Shown here in pieces: positions 25,119-33,051 of a DNA stretch of 64,000 nucleotides; positions within the stretch are counted from its first letter, which is position 1; each line of letters starts with the position of its first letter. The translations under genes and the position numbers were made by a program. Source of the DNA: Pseudomonas sp. MYb118 (GTDB taxonomy: Bacteria > Pseudomonadota > Gammaproteobacteria > Pseudomonadales > Pseudomonadaceae). The stretch lies in NCBI RefSeq assembly GCF_040947875.1, contig NZ_JBFRXN010000004.1, positions 1 to 64,000 on the forward strand, in the 5' to 3' direction. The notes under the pieces are model-generated. The model made no database searches. It was given only the letters and a program-made list of their open reading frames with translations, and was not told where the DNA came from.

Positions 25119-26183
25119 TTACTTCATCTCGACAATGACTTCTTCGTTCCACTTCTGCGGCAGGGCTTTCGAGGTCTTTTCCCACGCGTCCGCGTCTTTG
25201 ATCGGGGTGACCTTCTTGTACTGCTCGTTCGGCAGCAGTTTGGACTGCACGTCGGCTGGCAGGGTGAGGTGCTCGGCGCGGATCGGGCGGGCGTTGCCCT
25301 TGGCCAGGTTGATCTGGCCGGCGTCGCTGAAGATGTACTCGCGGGTCAGCTTGGCGGCGTTGGGGTTCTTGGCGTATTTGTTGATGATGGTGGTGTAGCC
25401 GGAAATCACCGAGCCGTCGGACGGGATCAGCACCACGTAATCATCCGGGTTGGCCATCTTGGCTTTGTAGCTCAGGCCGTTGAAGTCCCAGACCACGCCC
25501 ACTTCGATCTCGCCTTTCTCCATGGTGGCGATGGTCGGGTTGGCCATCGACAGGCGACCCTGCTTGGCGATGTCGGCGAACAGCAACAGCGCCGGTTGCA
25601 GGTTCTTCTCGTCGCCACCGTTGGCCAGTGCGGCAGCCAGTACGCCGTTGGCGGCCTGGGCGGCGGTGCTCACGTCACCGATGGACACCTTGTATTTGCC
25701 GCCCTTGAGGTCAGCCCATTTGGTCGGTACTTCGGAACCGTGCAGCAGCTTCTTGTTGACGATGAAGGCGATGGTGCCGGTGTAGGCCAGGGCCCAGTGG
25801 CCGTCCTTGTCCTTGGCCCAGTCCGGGACCTGATCCCAGGTGCTTGGCTTGTAGGGTTGCGTCACGTTCTGCTTGACCGCAATCGGGCCGAAGGCGGCAC
25901 CGACGTCGCCGATGTCGGCGCTGGCGTTGTCTTTTTCCGCGGCGAACTTGGCGATTTCCTGCGCCGAGCTCATGTCGGTGTCGATGTGTTTGAGGCCGTA
26001 GTTCTTGGCCAGGTCTTCCCAGGTGCCTTTCCAGTTGGCCCAGTCATCGGGCATGCCGACACTGTTGACTGCGCCTTCCGCTTTCGCAGCGGCTTCCAGG
26101 GTTTTCAGATCATCGGCCGCCATGGCGGCGGTGCACAGGGCAATGGTCGAACCTAACAGTGATGCCAGGAAAAGCTTTTTCAT
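25119..26183 (-). CDS. Periplasmic substrate-binding protein of the ABC importer
   Basis: 354 residues with a clear signal peptide (MKKLFLASLLGSTIALCTAA MAA|DD). The mature part is a type II extracellular binding protein of the iron/polyamine/2-aminoethylphosphonate class (LAYTGTIAFIVNKKLL, EKGEIEVGVVWDFNGLSYKA, ARPIRAEHLTLP). It is the first gene of the operon binding protein - hydrolase - permeases - ATPase - HAD phosphatase. An operator-like site lies 46 bases upstream. AepX-type phosphonate-binding proteins of Pseudomonas are the best guess for relatives, but specificity is not visible. Confidence 0.9.
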   Translation of the reverse strand: MKKLFLASLLGSTIALCTAAMAADDLKTLEAAAKAEGAVNSVGMPDDWANWKGTWEDLAKNYGLKHIDTDMSSAQEIAKFAAEKDNASADIGDVGAAFGPIAVKQNVTQPYKPSTWDQVPDWAKDKDGHWALAYTGTIAFIVNKKLLHGSEVPTKWADLKGGKYKVSIGDVSTAAQAANGVLAAALANGGDEKNLQPALLLFADIAKQGRLSMANPTIATMEKGEIEVGVVWDFNGLSYKAKMANPDDYVVLIPSDGSVISGYTTIINKYAKNPNAAKLTREYIFSDAGQINLAKGNARPIRAEHLTLPADVQSKLLPNEQYKKVTPIKDADAWEKTSKALPQKWNEEVIVEMK

Positions 26184-26228
26184 TCCGAAGCTCCTTTGGT
26201 CGTTTTCAACGCTGCGATTGCGGTTGTG

Positions 26229-26242
26229 TTGGTCTAGGTCAG
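26229..26242. promoter_or_regulatory. Probable UTRA-GntR operator before the ABC operon
   Basis: TTGGTCTAGGTCAG matches the perfect palindrome CTGGTCTAGACCAG at 26496-26509 in 11 of 14 positions, including the TGGTCTAG core. It ends 46 bases before the binding-protein ATG on the opposite strand, a position suited to repression. Confidence 0.65.
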
Positions 26243-26495
26243 CAATACCTGAGCCAATCTAGGTGCCCTGGATGACATTTTGATGTCCGCCGGTTGTTTT
26301 CACGTCGCAGTGCTCAGGGTTCGAGGTAAGCGTAGACCATGGCCAAGGTGCCGAAATCGCGGGGTTTGGCCACTTTATTGCAAGGGGTGTGCAGGACCGT
26401 TCAGTGCATTTGTCATCTGCCAGTCATCAGCAGTGCCTAGGCTTGCAGGAAGTTGATGAAGCCGATTCAAACCCGGACTTCGCCCCGAAACAGTG

Positions 26496-26509
26496 CTGGT
26501 CTAGACCAG
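26496..26509. promoter_or_regulatory. Perfect palindromic operator of the UTRA-GntR regulator
   Basis: CTGGTCTAGACCAG is a perfect 14-bp palindrome, ending 8 bases before the regulator start codon. It matches the core of sites known for HutC-subfamily regulators (DasR/NagR ACTGGTCTAGACCA; PhnF TGGTATAGACCA). The position indicates autorepression. Confidence 0.78.
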
Positions 26510-26517
26510 ATAGGTAA

Positions 26518-27237
26518 ATGTGGATGCGTATTGAGGCAACCAAAGCGGTGACCGCCATCGGGCAGGTGTTGCAGGAACAGCTCGATCACGGGCTGTTGGT
26601 CCCCGGCAGCAAGTTACCGGCCGAGCGCAAGCTCAGTGAGTTGTTCGGCACCACGCGCATCACCCTGCGTGAAGCGTTGTTGCAGCTCGAGGCGCAAGGG
26701 CAGATTTATCGTGAGGAACGTCGGGGGTGGTTCGTGTCGCCGCCGCGCCTGGCCTACAACCTGATGCAGCGCAGTCACTTTCACGCGATGGTCAGCGCCC
26801 AGGGCCGGGTGCCGTCCACCGAAGTGATCTCGGCGCGCCTGCTGCCGGCCTCGGCGGCGGTATGTGCGTGGTTGCAGTTGCCGGCGCTGTCGAGCGTGAT
26901 CCAGATCTGCCGGGCGCGCCGGATCGACGGGCGGCTGGTGCTGTACGTGGAGCACTACCTCAATCCGCAGTATTTTCCGGGGATCCTGGACTTCGACCTG
27001 AATCAGTCCATCACCGAGCTGTACGCCCGGCATTACGACCTGCATTACGGTCGGGTGCGTTTCGAAATCGTCCCGACCGCGCTGTCGGTCGATGCCGCGG
27101 CGGCGCTGCGGGTGTCGGTGGGCAGCCCTGGCTTGCGCATCGCGCGGGTCAATTACGACCAGCACGAGCGGCTGATCGACTGCGACCTGGAATTCTGGCG
27201 GCACGATGCAATCCACGTCGGCGTTGACGTGGCGTGA
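26518..27237 (+). CDS. GntR family regulator, HutC/UTRA subfamily
   Basis: 239 residues. N-terminal winged helix-turn-helix (residues about 5-75: LVPGSKLPAERKLSELFGTT then RITLREALLQLEAQG) and a C-terminal UTRA ligand domain (about 95-235: ICRARRIDGRLVLYVEHYLN, then RFEIVPTALSVDAAAALRV). UTRA domains bind small effectors such as sugar phosphates or phosphonates. It is divergent from the ABC importer operon and two copies of the family's expected operator flank the intergenic region, so it is probably the local repressor. ATG 26518 is used; ATG 26524 is possible. Confidence 0.92.
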   Translation: MWMRIEATKAVTAIGQVLQEQLDHGLLVPGSKLPAERKLSELFGTTRITLREALLQLEAQGQIYREERRGWFVSPPRLAYNLMQRSHFHAMVSAQGRVPSTEVISARLLPASAAVCAWLQLPALSSVIQICRARRIDGRLVLYVEHYLNPQYFPGILDFDLNQSITELYARHYDLHYGRVRFEIVPTALSVDAAAALRVSVGSPGLRIARVNYDQHERLIDCDLEFWRHDAIHVGVDVA

Positions 27238-27266
27238 GCCTGGCCGCCGCAGGCTCGCGGCCTTCA

Positions 27267-28034
27267 TCAGCCAAAGCGGTAAATGTCCATGCCCAGCGCG
27301 CCCATGGTGAACCCCTGGTGGCTGATGCTGAACGCACCGCCGGCGCTGCGGGCAAAATACAGCGGCAGCAAGTGTTCATCGCTGGGATGGTTACGCACGG
27401 CGTTCGGCGCCAACCGGCGATAGTCATGCAAAGCGGCTTCGTCGTTCGCCTCGAGCTTCTCGATCATCCAGTCACGAAAACTCTTCGCCCACGGCTCGAC
27501 GCTTTCCGGGCCGGCGTGCCAGTCCAGTTCGCGCAGGTTGTGGGTGATGCTGCCGGAACCGATCAGCAAAATGCCCTGTTCACGCAAGCGACTCAGCGCA
27601 TGCCCGACGCGGGTCTGCAGGGCAGGGCCGCCGCGAGTGGGCAGCGAGACCTGCACCACCGGAATGTCGGCCTGCGGGTACATCAACGACAACGGCACCC
27701 ACACGCCATGGTCGAAAGGCCGGTTGTAATCGAGGCGTGCGGGCAAGTCGCTGTGCTTGAGCAACTGGACCACCTCGGCGGCCAGTTGCGGCTCGCCGGG
27801 CGCCGGGTATTGCACTTCGAAGAGCGCCCTGGGGAAACCGCCGAAGTCATGCCAGGTTTCCGGTTGCGGGTTGGCGTTGACCAGCAGCTCATCGCTTTCC
27901 CAGTGCGCAGACACAATCACGATGGCCTTGGGCCGTGGCAGTTCGACGACGATGCGGGCGAGCGCCGTACCGCTGGCGCCGGGTTCCAGTGCCAACATGG
28001 GGGAACCGTGGGAAATGTACAGGCTGGGGAACAT
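27267..28034 (-). CDS. 4,5-DOPA-type extradiol dioxygenase (LigB superfamily, class III)
   Basis: 255 residues, the length of YgiD/DODA enzymes. Metal-binding positions are conserved: SHGSPML (first His), SAHWES (second), FDHGVWVPLSLM (third) and the C-terminal region SDEHLLPLYFA (His). These non-heme Fe or Zn enzymes cleave catechol rings beside a hydroxyl, although the bacterial physiological substrate is often unknown. It is cytoplasmic. It is convergent with the regulator and divergent from tpm, with no operon partner. Confidence 0.92.
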   Translation of the reverse strand: MFPSLYISHGSPMLALEPGASGTALARIVVELPRPKAIVIVSAHWESDELLVNANPQPETWHDFGGFPRALFEVQYPAPGEPQLAAEVVQLLKHSDLPARLDYNRPFDHGVWVPLSLMYPQADIPVVQVSLPTRGGPALQTRVGHALSRLREQGILLIGSGSITHNLRELDWHAGPESVEPWAKSFRDWMIEKLEANDEAALHDYRRLAPNAVRNHPSDEHLLPLYFARSAGGAFSISHQGFTMGALGMDIYRFG

Positions 28035-28137
28035 ACAGGTGCTCCAAAGAGTAAGATGGCCCCATCTTCAATCAGATCATTGATCTAAATCTAATATAAG
28101 TTTTTGGGTGTTTTGATCGAATTTCTCGGAGATAGGT

Positions 28138-28791
28138 ATGCAGCCGGAGTTTTGGCACAAGCGCTGGCAGTCGAATCAGATCGGCTTCCACCTGCCACAA
28201 GTGAACCCTTATCTGCAGCGTTTCTGGCCGCAGTTGGGGCTGGAAGAGGGCGCTCGGGTACTGGTGCCGCTGTGTGGGAAGAGTCTGGATTTGCTGTGGC
28301 TGGCGCACAAGGGGCACGAAGTCCTCGGGATCGAGCTGTCGGAAAAGGCGATCGAAGACTTCTTCGAGGAACATGGGTTCGACCCGCACGTCAGTGTGCA
28401 GGGGCCGTTCAAGGTCTACCGGGCGGGGTCCATCGAGCTGTGGTGTGGCGATTTCTTCGAATTGACCCCCGGCGACGTGGCCGATTGTGCGGGGCTGTAT
28501 GACCGCGCCGCGTTGATCGCCCTGCCGTCGGCCATGCGTGAGCGCTACGCCGCACATCTCAAGCGCATCCTGCCCAGGGACGCCCTGGGATTGTTGATCA
28601 CCCTGGATTATGACCAGGCACAAAAGGACGGACCACCGTTTGCCGTGCTGGACGATGAGGTGCAGCGGTTGTTCGGTTCGGCGTGGTCGCTGAAGATCCT
28701 CGAGGATCAGGATGTACTGGAGGAGAACGGCAAGTTTGCCGAAAACGGCGTGACGCGGTTGGAAGAGCGGGTCTACCGCCTCCAAAGCTGA
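28138..28791 (+). CDS. tpm: Thiopurine / tellurite / selenite S-methyltransferase
   Basis: 217 residues, full length for bacterial [24 protein letters not shown] is the family N terminus; [15 protein letters not shown] is the SAM-binding loop, followed by [13 protein letters not shown] and [10 protein letters not shown]. It transfers a methyl group from SAM to thiopurines and to selenium or tellurium oxyanion products, giving metalloid resistance. ATG 28138 is preceded by GGAGATAG. It heads the tpm/htpX/msrB/gpx/ospR/sagS order that I recall from PA2832-PA2824. Confidence 0.95.
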   Translation: MQPEFWHKRWQSNQIGFHLPQVNPYLQRFWPQLGLEEGARVLVPLCGKSLDLLWLAHKGHEVLGIELSEKAIEDFFEEHGFDPHVSVQGPFKVYRAGSIELWCGDFFELTPGDVADCAGLYDRAALIALPSAMRERYAAHLKRILPRDALGLLITLDYDQAQKDGPPFAVLDDEVQRLFGSAWSLKILEDQDVLEENGKFAENGVTRLEERVYRLQS

Positions 28792-28798
28792 CCCCACC

Positions 28799-28904
28799 CC
28801 CTGTAGGAGCGAGCTTGCTCGCGATGGGCGCCAGAACACCGCTGGGCGTCAGATGCCCAGCGTCATCGTTGACGACCATCGCGAGCAAGCTCGCTCCTAC
28901 AGGG
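28799..28904. repeat. REPIN
   Basis: Inverted REP pair (CCTGTAGGAGCGAGCTTGCT and AGCAAGCTCGCTCCTACAGG) with a spacer that itself forms a hairpin (CGTCAGATGCCCAGCGTCAT region). It lies between tpm and the shared terminator. Confidence 0.9.
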
Positions 28905-28925
28905 GACGGGGCGCCCTCTGGACAA

Positions 28926-28960
28926 CAAAAAGGCCCGCATCTCTGCGGGCCTTTTTGTTT
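28926..28960. terminator. Bidirectional terminator between tpm and htpX
   Basis: CAAAAAGGCCCGCATCTCTG continuing GCGGGCCTTTTTG: an 8-bp GC stem flanked by A5 and T5, so it can stop transcription from both sides. Confidence 0.92.
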
Positions 28961-28973
28961 TGCTGCCTCTCGA

Positions 28974-29861
28974 TCAACCGCGACGGTGCAGGGCGTTGAT
29001 ACGCTCTTCCAGCGGCGGGTGGCTCATGAACATGCGGGCCAGGCCCTGCTTGATGCCACCGTTGATACCGAACGCGTTCAGGGTGTCGGGCATGTGCACC
29101 GGCAGGCCCTGTTCGGCGCGCAGGCGTTGCAGGGCGCCGATCATCGCGCTGGTACCGGCCAGGCGTGCACCGGCTTCGTCGGCACGGAATTCGCGCTTGC
29201 GCGAGAACCACATGACGATGGCGCTGGCGAGAATGCCCAGGACCAGTTCGGCGAAGATGGTCGCCACGTAGTAGGCGATGCCCTGGCCTTCTTCGTTCTT
29301 GAAGATCACCTTGTCGACGAAATTGCCGATGATCCGCGCGAAGAACATGACGAAGGTGTTCACCACGCCCTGGATCAGGGCCAGGGTGACCATGTCACCA
29401 TTGGCCACGTGGCCGATTTCGTGGGCCAGTACGGCTTTCACTTCATCGGGCGAGAACCGCTCGAGCAGGCCCTGGCTGACCGCGACCAGTGCGTCGTTCT
29501 TGTTCCAGCCGGTGGCGAAGGCGTTCGCCTCGTAGGCCGGGAAAATACCCACTTCGGGCATCTTGATCCCGGCTTCGCGGGACAATTGCTCGACCGTTTG
29601 CAGCAGCCATTGTTCGTGGCGGGTGCGTGGCTGGGTGATGATCTGGGTGCTGGTGCTCATCTTCGCCATCCATTTGGAGATGAACAGCGAGAACAGCGAG
29701 CCGGCGAAACCAAAGACCGCACAGAAAATCAGCAGCTGATTGAGGTTGAGATCAACCCCGTTGGCCGCCATGAACCCGTTGAAGCCGAACAGGCTCAGGG
29801 TGATGCTGGCAATCAGCACGACCGCCAGGTTAGTGGCCAAAAACAGCAGGATGCGCATCAT
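28974..29861 (-). CDS. htpX: Membrane zinc metalloprotease HtpX
   Basis: 295 residues. It starts [11 protein letters not shown] as in E. coli HtpX, so the first ATG (29861) was kept. Two N-terminal membrane helices are followed by the zinc motif [12 protein letters not shown], then two more hydrophobic segments, and a third zinc ligand in [15 protein letters not shown]. HtpX degrades misfolded membrane proteins together with FtsH and is usually envelope-stress induced. An SD-like GGAGAG lies before the start. Confidence 0.96.
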   Translation of the reverse strand: MMRILLFLATNLAVVLIASITLSLFGFNGFMAANGVDLNLNQLLIFCAVFGFAGSLFSLFISKWMAKMSTSTQIITQPRTRHEQWLLQTVEQLSREAGIKMPEVGIFPAYEANAFATGWNKNDALVAVSQGLLERFSPDEVKAVLAHEIGHVANGDMVTLALIQGVVNTFVMFFARIIGNFVDKVIFKNEEGQGIAYYVATIFAELVLGILASAIVMWFSRKREFRADEAGARLAGTSAMIGALQRLRAEQGLPVHMPDTLNAFGINGGIKQGLARMFMSHPPLEERINALHRRG

Positions 29862-30180
29862 GGTTGTAGAACTCTCCTCATGCTAAAGATGTAGCGTACT
29901 GCGGGGTATATAAGGTGCTGCACCGGGCGATTCAACCGAGTGACTATTTCAAACTGTGTCCTACAGCCAAAGTCTAGTTGTTTGCAGGGCATTTCCGATG
30001 GCAGCAGGGGAGGGATTTGTCAGGCAAATGCCGTCGCGGCCCCCGTCAATGGTAGACGCGAGCAGGCAGCGCGCTATCGGTCAGCGAGAAAATTCGCAAC
30101 CAAATGTTAGGCGCATAAGAAGTGTTGCTGAATCGATCCGTGTGCGGCTTCCTGGCGAACGCCGCACACGGCCAGATCTA
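29862..30180. other. 319-base gap between htpX and the aminotransferase gene
   Basis: Contains the hairpin described at 30138-30171 and the htpX promoter region next to 29862. Between them I see only low-complexity non-coding sequence, with no REP and no credible small gene. Confidence 0.6.
30138..30171 (-). terminator. Hairpin after the aminotransferase gene
   Basis: Perfect 11-bp stem CCGTGTGCGGC (30138-30148) with GCCGCACACGG (30161-30171), 9 bases beyond the stop codon of the minus-strand aminotransferase gene. No strong T-run follows. Confidence 0.6.
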
Positions 30181-31392
30181 TTACTGGCGATAGGATTTGA
30201 GGAAGTTGCCGATGCGGCCGATGGCCATATCCAGGTCATCGACGCGGGGCAGGGTCACGACGCGGAAGTGGTCTGGCCAAGGCCAGTTGAAGGCCGTGCC
30301 CTGTACCACCAGCAGCTTCTCCGACAGCAGCAGGTCGAGGACGAACTTCTCGTCGTTGTGGATCGGGCAGACTTTCGGGTCGATACGCGGGAAGGCGTAC
30401 AGCGCACCCATCGGCTTGACGCAGCTGACGCCGGGAATGTCGTTGAGCAGTTCCCAGGTGCGGTTGCGCTGCTCCAGCAGGCGGCCCGGCGGCAGCACCA
30501 GGTCATTGATGCTCTGGTAACCGCCCAGGGCGGTCTGGATCGCATGCTGGCTCGGCACGTTGGCGCACAGGCGCATGTTGGCCAGCATGTCGATGCCTTC
30601 GATGTAGCTCTGCGCGTGGTGCTTGGGCCCGGAAATGGCGATCCAGCCGGAGCGGAAGCCGGCCACGCGGTAGGACTTGGACAGACCGTTGAAGGTCAGG
30701 CAGAGCAGGTCCGGGGCCAGCGAGGCGGTGCAGATGTGCACGGCATCGTCGTACAGAATCTTGTCGTAGATCTCGTCGGAAAAAACCACGAGGTTGTGCT
30801 GGCGGGCCAGTTCCAGCATGCCCAGCAGCACTTCCTTGGAATACACGGCGCCGGTCGGGTTGTTCGGGTTGATGATCACCAGCGCCTTGGTGTTCGGGGT
30901 GATCTTGGCCTTGATGTCGGCCAGGTCAGGCCACCAGTTGGCCTGCTCGTCGCACAGGTAGTGCACCGGGTTGCCGCCCGCCAGGCTGACAGCGGCGGTC
31001 CACAGCGGGTAGTCGGGGGCTGGCACCAGCACTTCATCGCCATTGTTGAGCAGCGCCTGCATCGACATCACGATCAGCTCGGAAACGCCGTTGCCCAGGT
31101 AGATGTCTTCGATGCCGACACCTTCGACCTGCTTTTGCTGGTAGTACTGCATGACCGCTTTGCGGGCGCTGAACAGGCCCTTGGAATCGCTGTAGCCCTG
31201 GGCGGTTGGCAGGTTGCGGATGACGTCCTGGAGGATTTCATCCGGCGCTTCGAAACCAAAGGGTGCCGGGTTGCCGATGTTCAGCTTGAGGATGCGATGG
31301 CCTTCCTCTTCCAGGCGTTTGGCGTGCTTGAGCACCGGGCCGCGAATGTCGTAGCAGACGTTGGCGAGCTTGTTCGATTTGCTGACCTGCAT
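30181..31392 (-). CDS. alaA: PLP-dependent alanine-type aminotransferase (AlaA-like)
   Basis: 403 residues from the ATG at 31390-31392, matching the family start MQVSKSNKLANVCYDIRGPV; longer upstream frames were rejected. Class I aminotransferase motifs include LKLNIGNPAPFGFEAPD, INPNNPTGAVYS, SDEIYDKILYD and the PLP-lysine region TFNGLSKSYRVAGFRSGW. It probably converts glutamate and pyruvate to alanine and 2-oxoglutarate. It lies between htpX and the divergent msrB, as in PA2828. Confidence 0.92.
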   Translation of the reverse strand: MQVSKSNKLANVCYDIRGPVLKHAKRLEEEGHRILKLNIGNPAPFGFEAPDEILQDVIRNLPTAQGYSDSKGLFSARKAVMQYYQQKQVEGVGIEDIYLGNGVSELIVMSMQALLNNGDEVLVPAPDYPLWTAAVSLAGGNPVHYLCDEQANWWPDLADIKAKITPNTKALVIINPNNPTGAVYSKEVLLGMLELARQHNLVVFSDEIYDKILYDDAVHICTASLAPDLLCLTFNGLSKSYRVAGFRSGWIAISGPKHHAQSYIEGIDMLANMRLCANVPSQHAIQTALGGYQSINDLVLPPGRLLEQRNRTWELLNDIPGVSCVKPMGALYAFPRIDPKVCPIHNDEKFVLDLLLSEKLLVVQGTAFNWPWPDHFRVVTLPRVDDLDMAIGRIGNFLKSYRQ

Positions 31393-31608
31393 GGCGATGT
31401 GTTCCCGAAAATGAACGATCCAGGCGGCGTTTGACCAACCGCACCGGGAATCCTGTGTAAATGCACAGGCCTGATACTTTGAAATGCGGATACGTTGAAT
31501 ACGCGTGGTCTGGCTGCCAGACTGGCGTTTGACGAGGCGCAATCATACGTGCCGCCCGATCCGTGGAAAAGGTACAGATCGGGCTTTTTCAGCTGCTGAG
31601 GTGTGATG

Positions 31609-32004
31609 ATGGAAAAGTTGGAAAAAAACCTGGAAGAATGGCGGGCGATGCTCGATCCGGAGCAGTACAACGTTTGCCGCCTCAAGGGCACCGAACGGCC
31701 GTTTTCCGGCAAATACAATGACAGCAAGGTCGATGGCGTCTACCACTGCATCTGCTGCAACGAACCGCTGTTCGATTCGAAGACCAAGTTCGACTCCGGC
31801 TGCGGCTGGCCGAGCTTCTACGCGCCGATCGCCGACAGCGCCATGGTCGAGATCCGTGACGTCAGCCACGGCATGATCCGTACCGAAGTGGTCTGCGCCA
31901 AATGCGATGCGCACCTGGGCCACGTGTTCCCGGACGGTCCGCCACCGACCGGGCTGCGCTATTGCATCAACTCGGTGTGCCTGGACCTGGTGCCGCGCGG
32001 GTAA
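31609..32004 (+). CDS. msrB: Peptide methionine-(R)-S-oxide reductase MsrB
   Basis: 131 residues. The ATG at 31609 has GAGGTG five bases upstream; earlier in-frame GTG/ATG codons are too close to it. The two zinc CxxC pairs are seen in [11 protein letters not shown] and [12 protein letters not shown], and the catalytic Cys in [12 protein letters not shown]. It repairs R-methionine sulfoxide in proteins using thioredoxin. It is followed by a hairpin, then gpx and ospR, an oxidative-stress cluster. Confidence 0.96.
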   Translation: MEKLEKNLEEWRAMLDPEQYNVCRLKGTERPFSGKYNDSKVDGVYHCICCNEPLFDSKTKFDSGCGWPSFYAPIADSAMVEIRDVSHGMIRTEVVCAKCDAHLGHVFPDGPPPTGLRYCINSVCLDLVPRG

Positions 32005-32011
32005 CGAAGCG

Positions 32012-32043
32012 GGAGCGATCGACCGATCGCTCCTTGATTATTT
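32012..32043 (+). terminator. Hairpin terminator after msrB
   Basis: A 10-bp perfect stem GGAGCGATCG (32012-32021) with CGATCGCTCC (32024-32033), then TTGATTATTT. Confidence 0.7.
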
Positions 32044-32107
32044 AAATTGCACACAATTCAATTGCTCGCTATGTTTGCCTTATCCACCTCGAACAAGAGC
32101 GCCTGCC

Positions 32108-32593
32108 ATGAGCGACAATTTGCTGAGCATCCCGTGCACCACCATCAAGGGTGAACAAAAGACCCTGGCCGACTTCGCCGGTAAAGCCGTACTGGTGGTC
32201 AACACCGCCAGCAAGTGTGGTTTCACCCCGCAGTACAAGGGCCTCGAAGAACTGTGGCAAACCTACAAGGACCAGGGGCTGGTGGTGCTCGGTTTCCCGT
32301 GCAACCAGTTCGGCAAGCAGGAGCCGGGTAACGAAGGGGCGATTTCCGAGTTCTGCGAGCTGAACTACGGCGTCAGCTTCCCGCTGTTCAAAAAGATCGA
32401 AGTCAACGGTGCCGGTGCCCATCCGCTGTTCGTGCAGTTGAAAAAGCGCGCACCGGGCGTGCTGGGTTCCCAGGGTATCAAGTGGAACTTCACCAAGTTC
32501 CTGATCGGCAAGGACGGCCAGTTGGTCAAGCGTTTCGCGCCGGCTACCAAGCCACAGGACTTGAGCCGCGAGATCGAAGCCCTGCTCAAATGA
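32108..32593 (+). CDS. Glutathione peroxidase family (thiol peroxidase, BtuE-like)
   Basis: 161 residues. The catalytic cysteine sits in [20 protein letters not shown], with the family blocks [13 protein letters not shown] and the Trp-Asn pair in [13 protein letters not shown]. It is a Cys-type enzyme (no selenocysteine) that reduces peroxides or lipid hydroperoxides using thioredoxin or glutathione. Its stop overlaps the start of the next gene (ATGA), so it is co-transcribed with the OspR-like regulator that probably controls it. Confidence 0.95.
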   Translation: MSDNLLSIPCTTIKGEQKTLADFAGKAVLVVNTASKCGFTPQYKGLEELWQTYKDQGLVVLGFPCNQFGKQEPGNEGAISEFCELNYGVSFPLFKKIEVNGAGAHPLFVQLKKRAPGVLGSQGIKWNFTKFLIGKDGQLVKRFAPATKPQDLSREIEALLK

Positions 32594-33051
32594 ACAGCCT
32601 GTCCGTCGATTCGCTGAAGCTCGATAACCAGCTGTGCTTCAAGCTGTATGCCGCCTCGCGGGCGGTGATTCGCGCCTACAAGCCGATGCTCGACCAGCTC
32701 GGCCTGACCTACCCGCAGTACCTGGCGATGCTGGTGTTGTGGGAATGGCAGGACGCCGCGCCGGAGCAGCCGACGGTCAAGGCCCTGGGGGAGCGTCTGG
32801 CGCTGGACTCCGGCACCTTGACGCCGTTGCTCAAGCGCCTCGAACAGTTGCAGTTGGTGCAGCGCCAGCGTTCGGCGCGGGATGAACGTGAGGTGCACCT
32901 GAGCCTGTCGCCGGCAGGTCAGGCCTTGCGCGAGCAGGTCGGGCCGCTCAAGGCCCGACTGTTATGCGACAGCGGGGTCGATCTGGATCGGCTCAGCGAA
33001 CTGCGCACCGGCCTGGATCACCTGCTGGGGCAGATCAAGGCGTTGTCGTAG
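32590..33051 (+). CDS. ospR: MarR/OhrR-family peroxide-sensing regulator (OspR-like)
   Basis: 153 residues. The conserved redox Cys is in [15 protein letters not shown] near the N terminus, followed by the winged-helix core ([57 protein letters not shown]). OhrR/OspR proteins repress antioxidant genes and are released on Cys oxidation. It follows gpx with a 4-base overlap and meets sagS tail to tail with a 17-base overlap. The name OspR rests on the conserved order gpx-ospR-sagS I recall from PAO1 (PA2826-PA2824). Confidence 0.9.
   Translation: MNSLSVDSLKLDNQLCFKLYAASRAVIRAYKPMLDQLGLTYPQYLAMLVLWEWQDAAPEQPTVKALGERLALDSGTLTPLLKRLEQLQLVQRQRSARDEREVHLSLSPAGQALREQVGPLKARLLCDSGVDLDRLSELRTGLDHLLGQIKALS

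Noticed and set aside
29956..31434. 492-codon plus-strand frame over the aminotransferase
   Set aside because: Antisense to a gene with all class I aminotransferase motifs.
32590..33051. Adjacent ohr gene as the target of the OhrR-like regulator
   Set aside because: The preceding gene is a glutathione peroxidase with its TASKCGF motif, not an Ohr protein, and no ohr gene is seen in the window.
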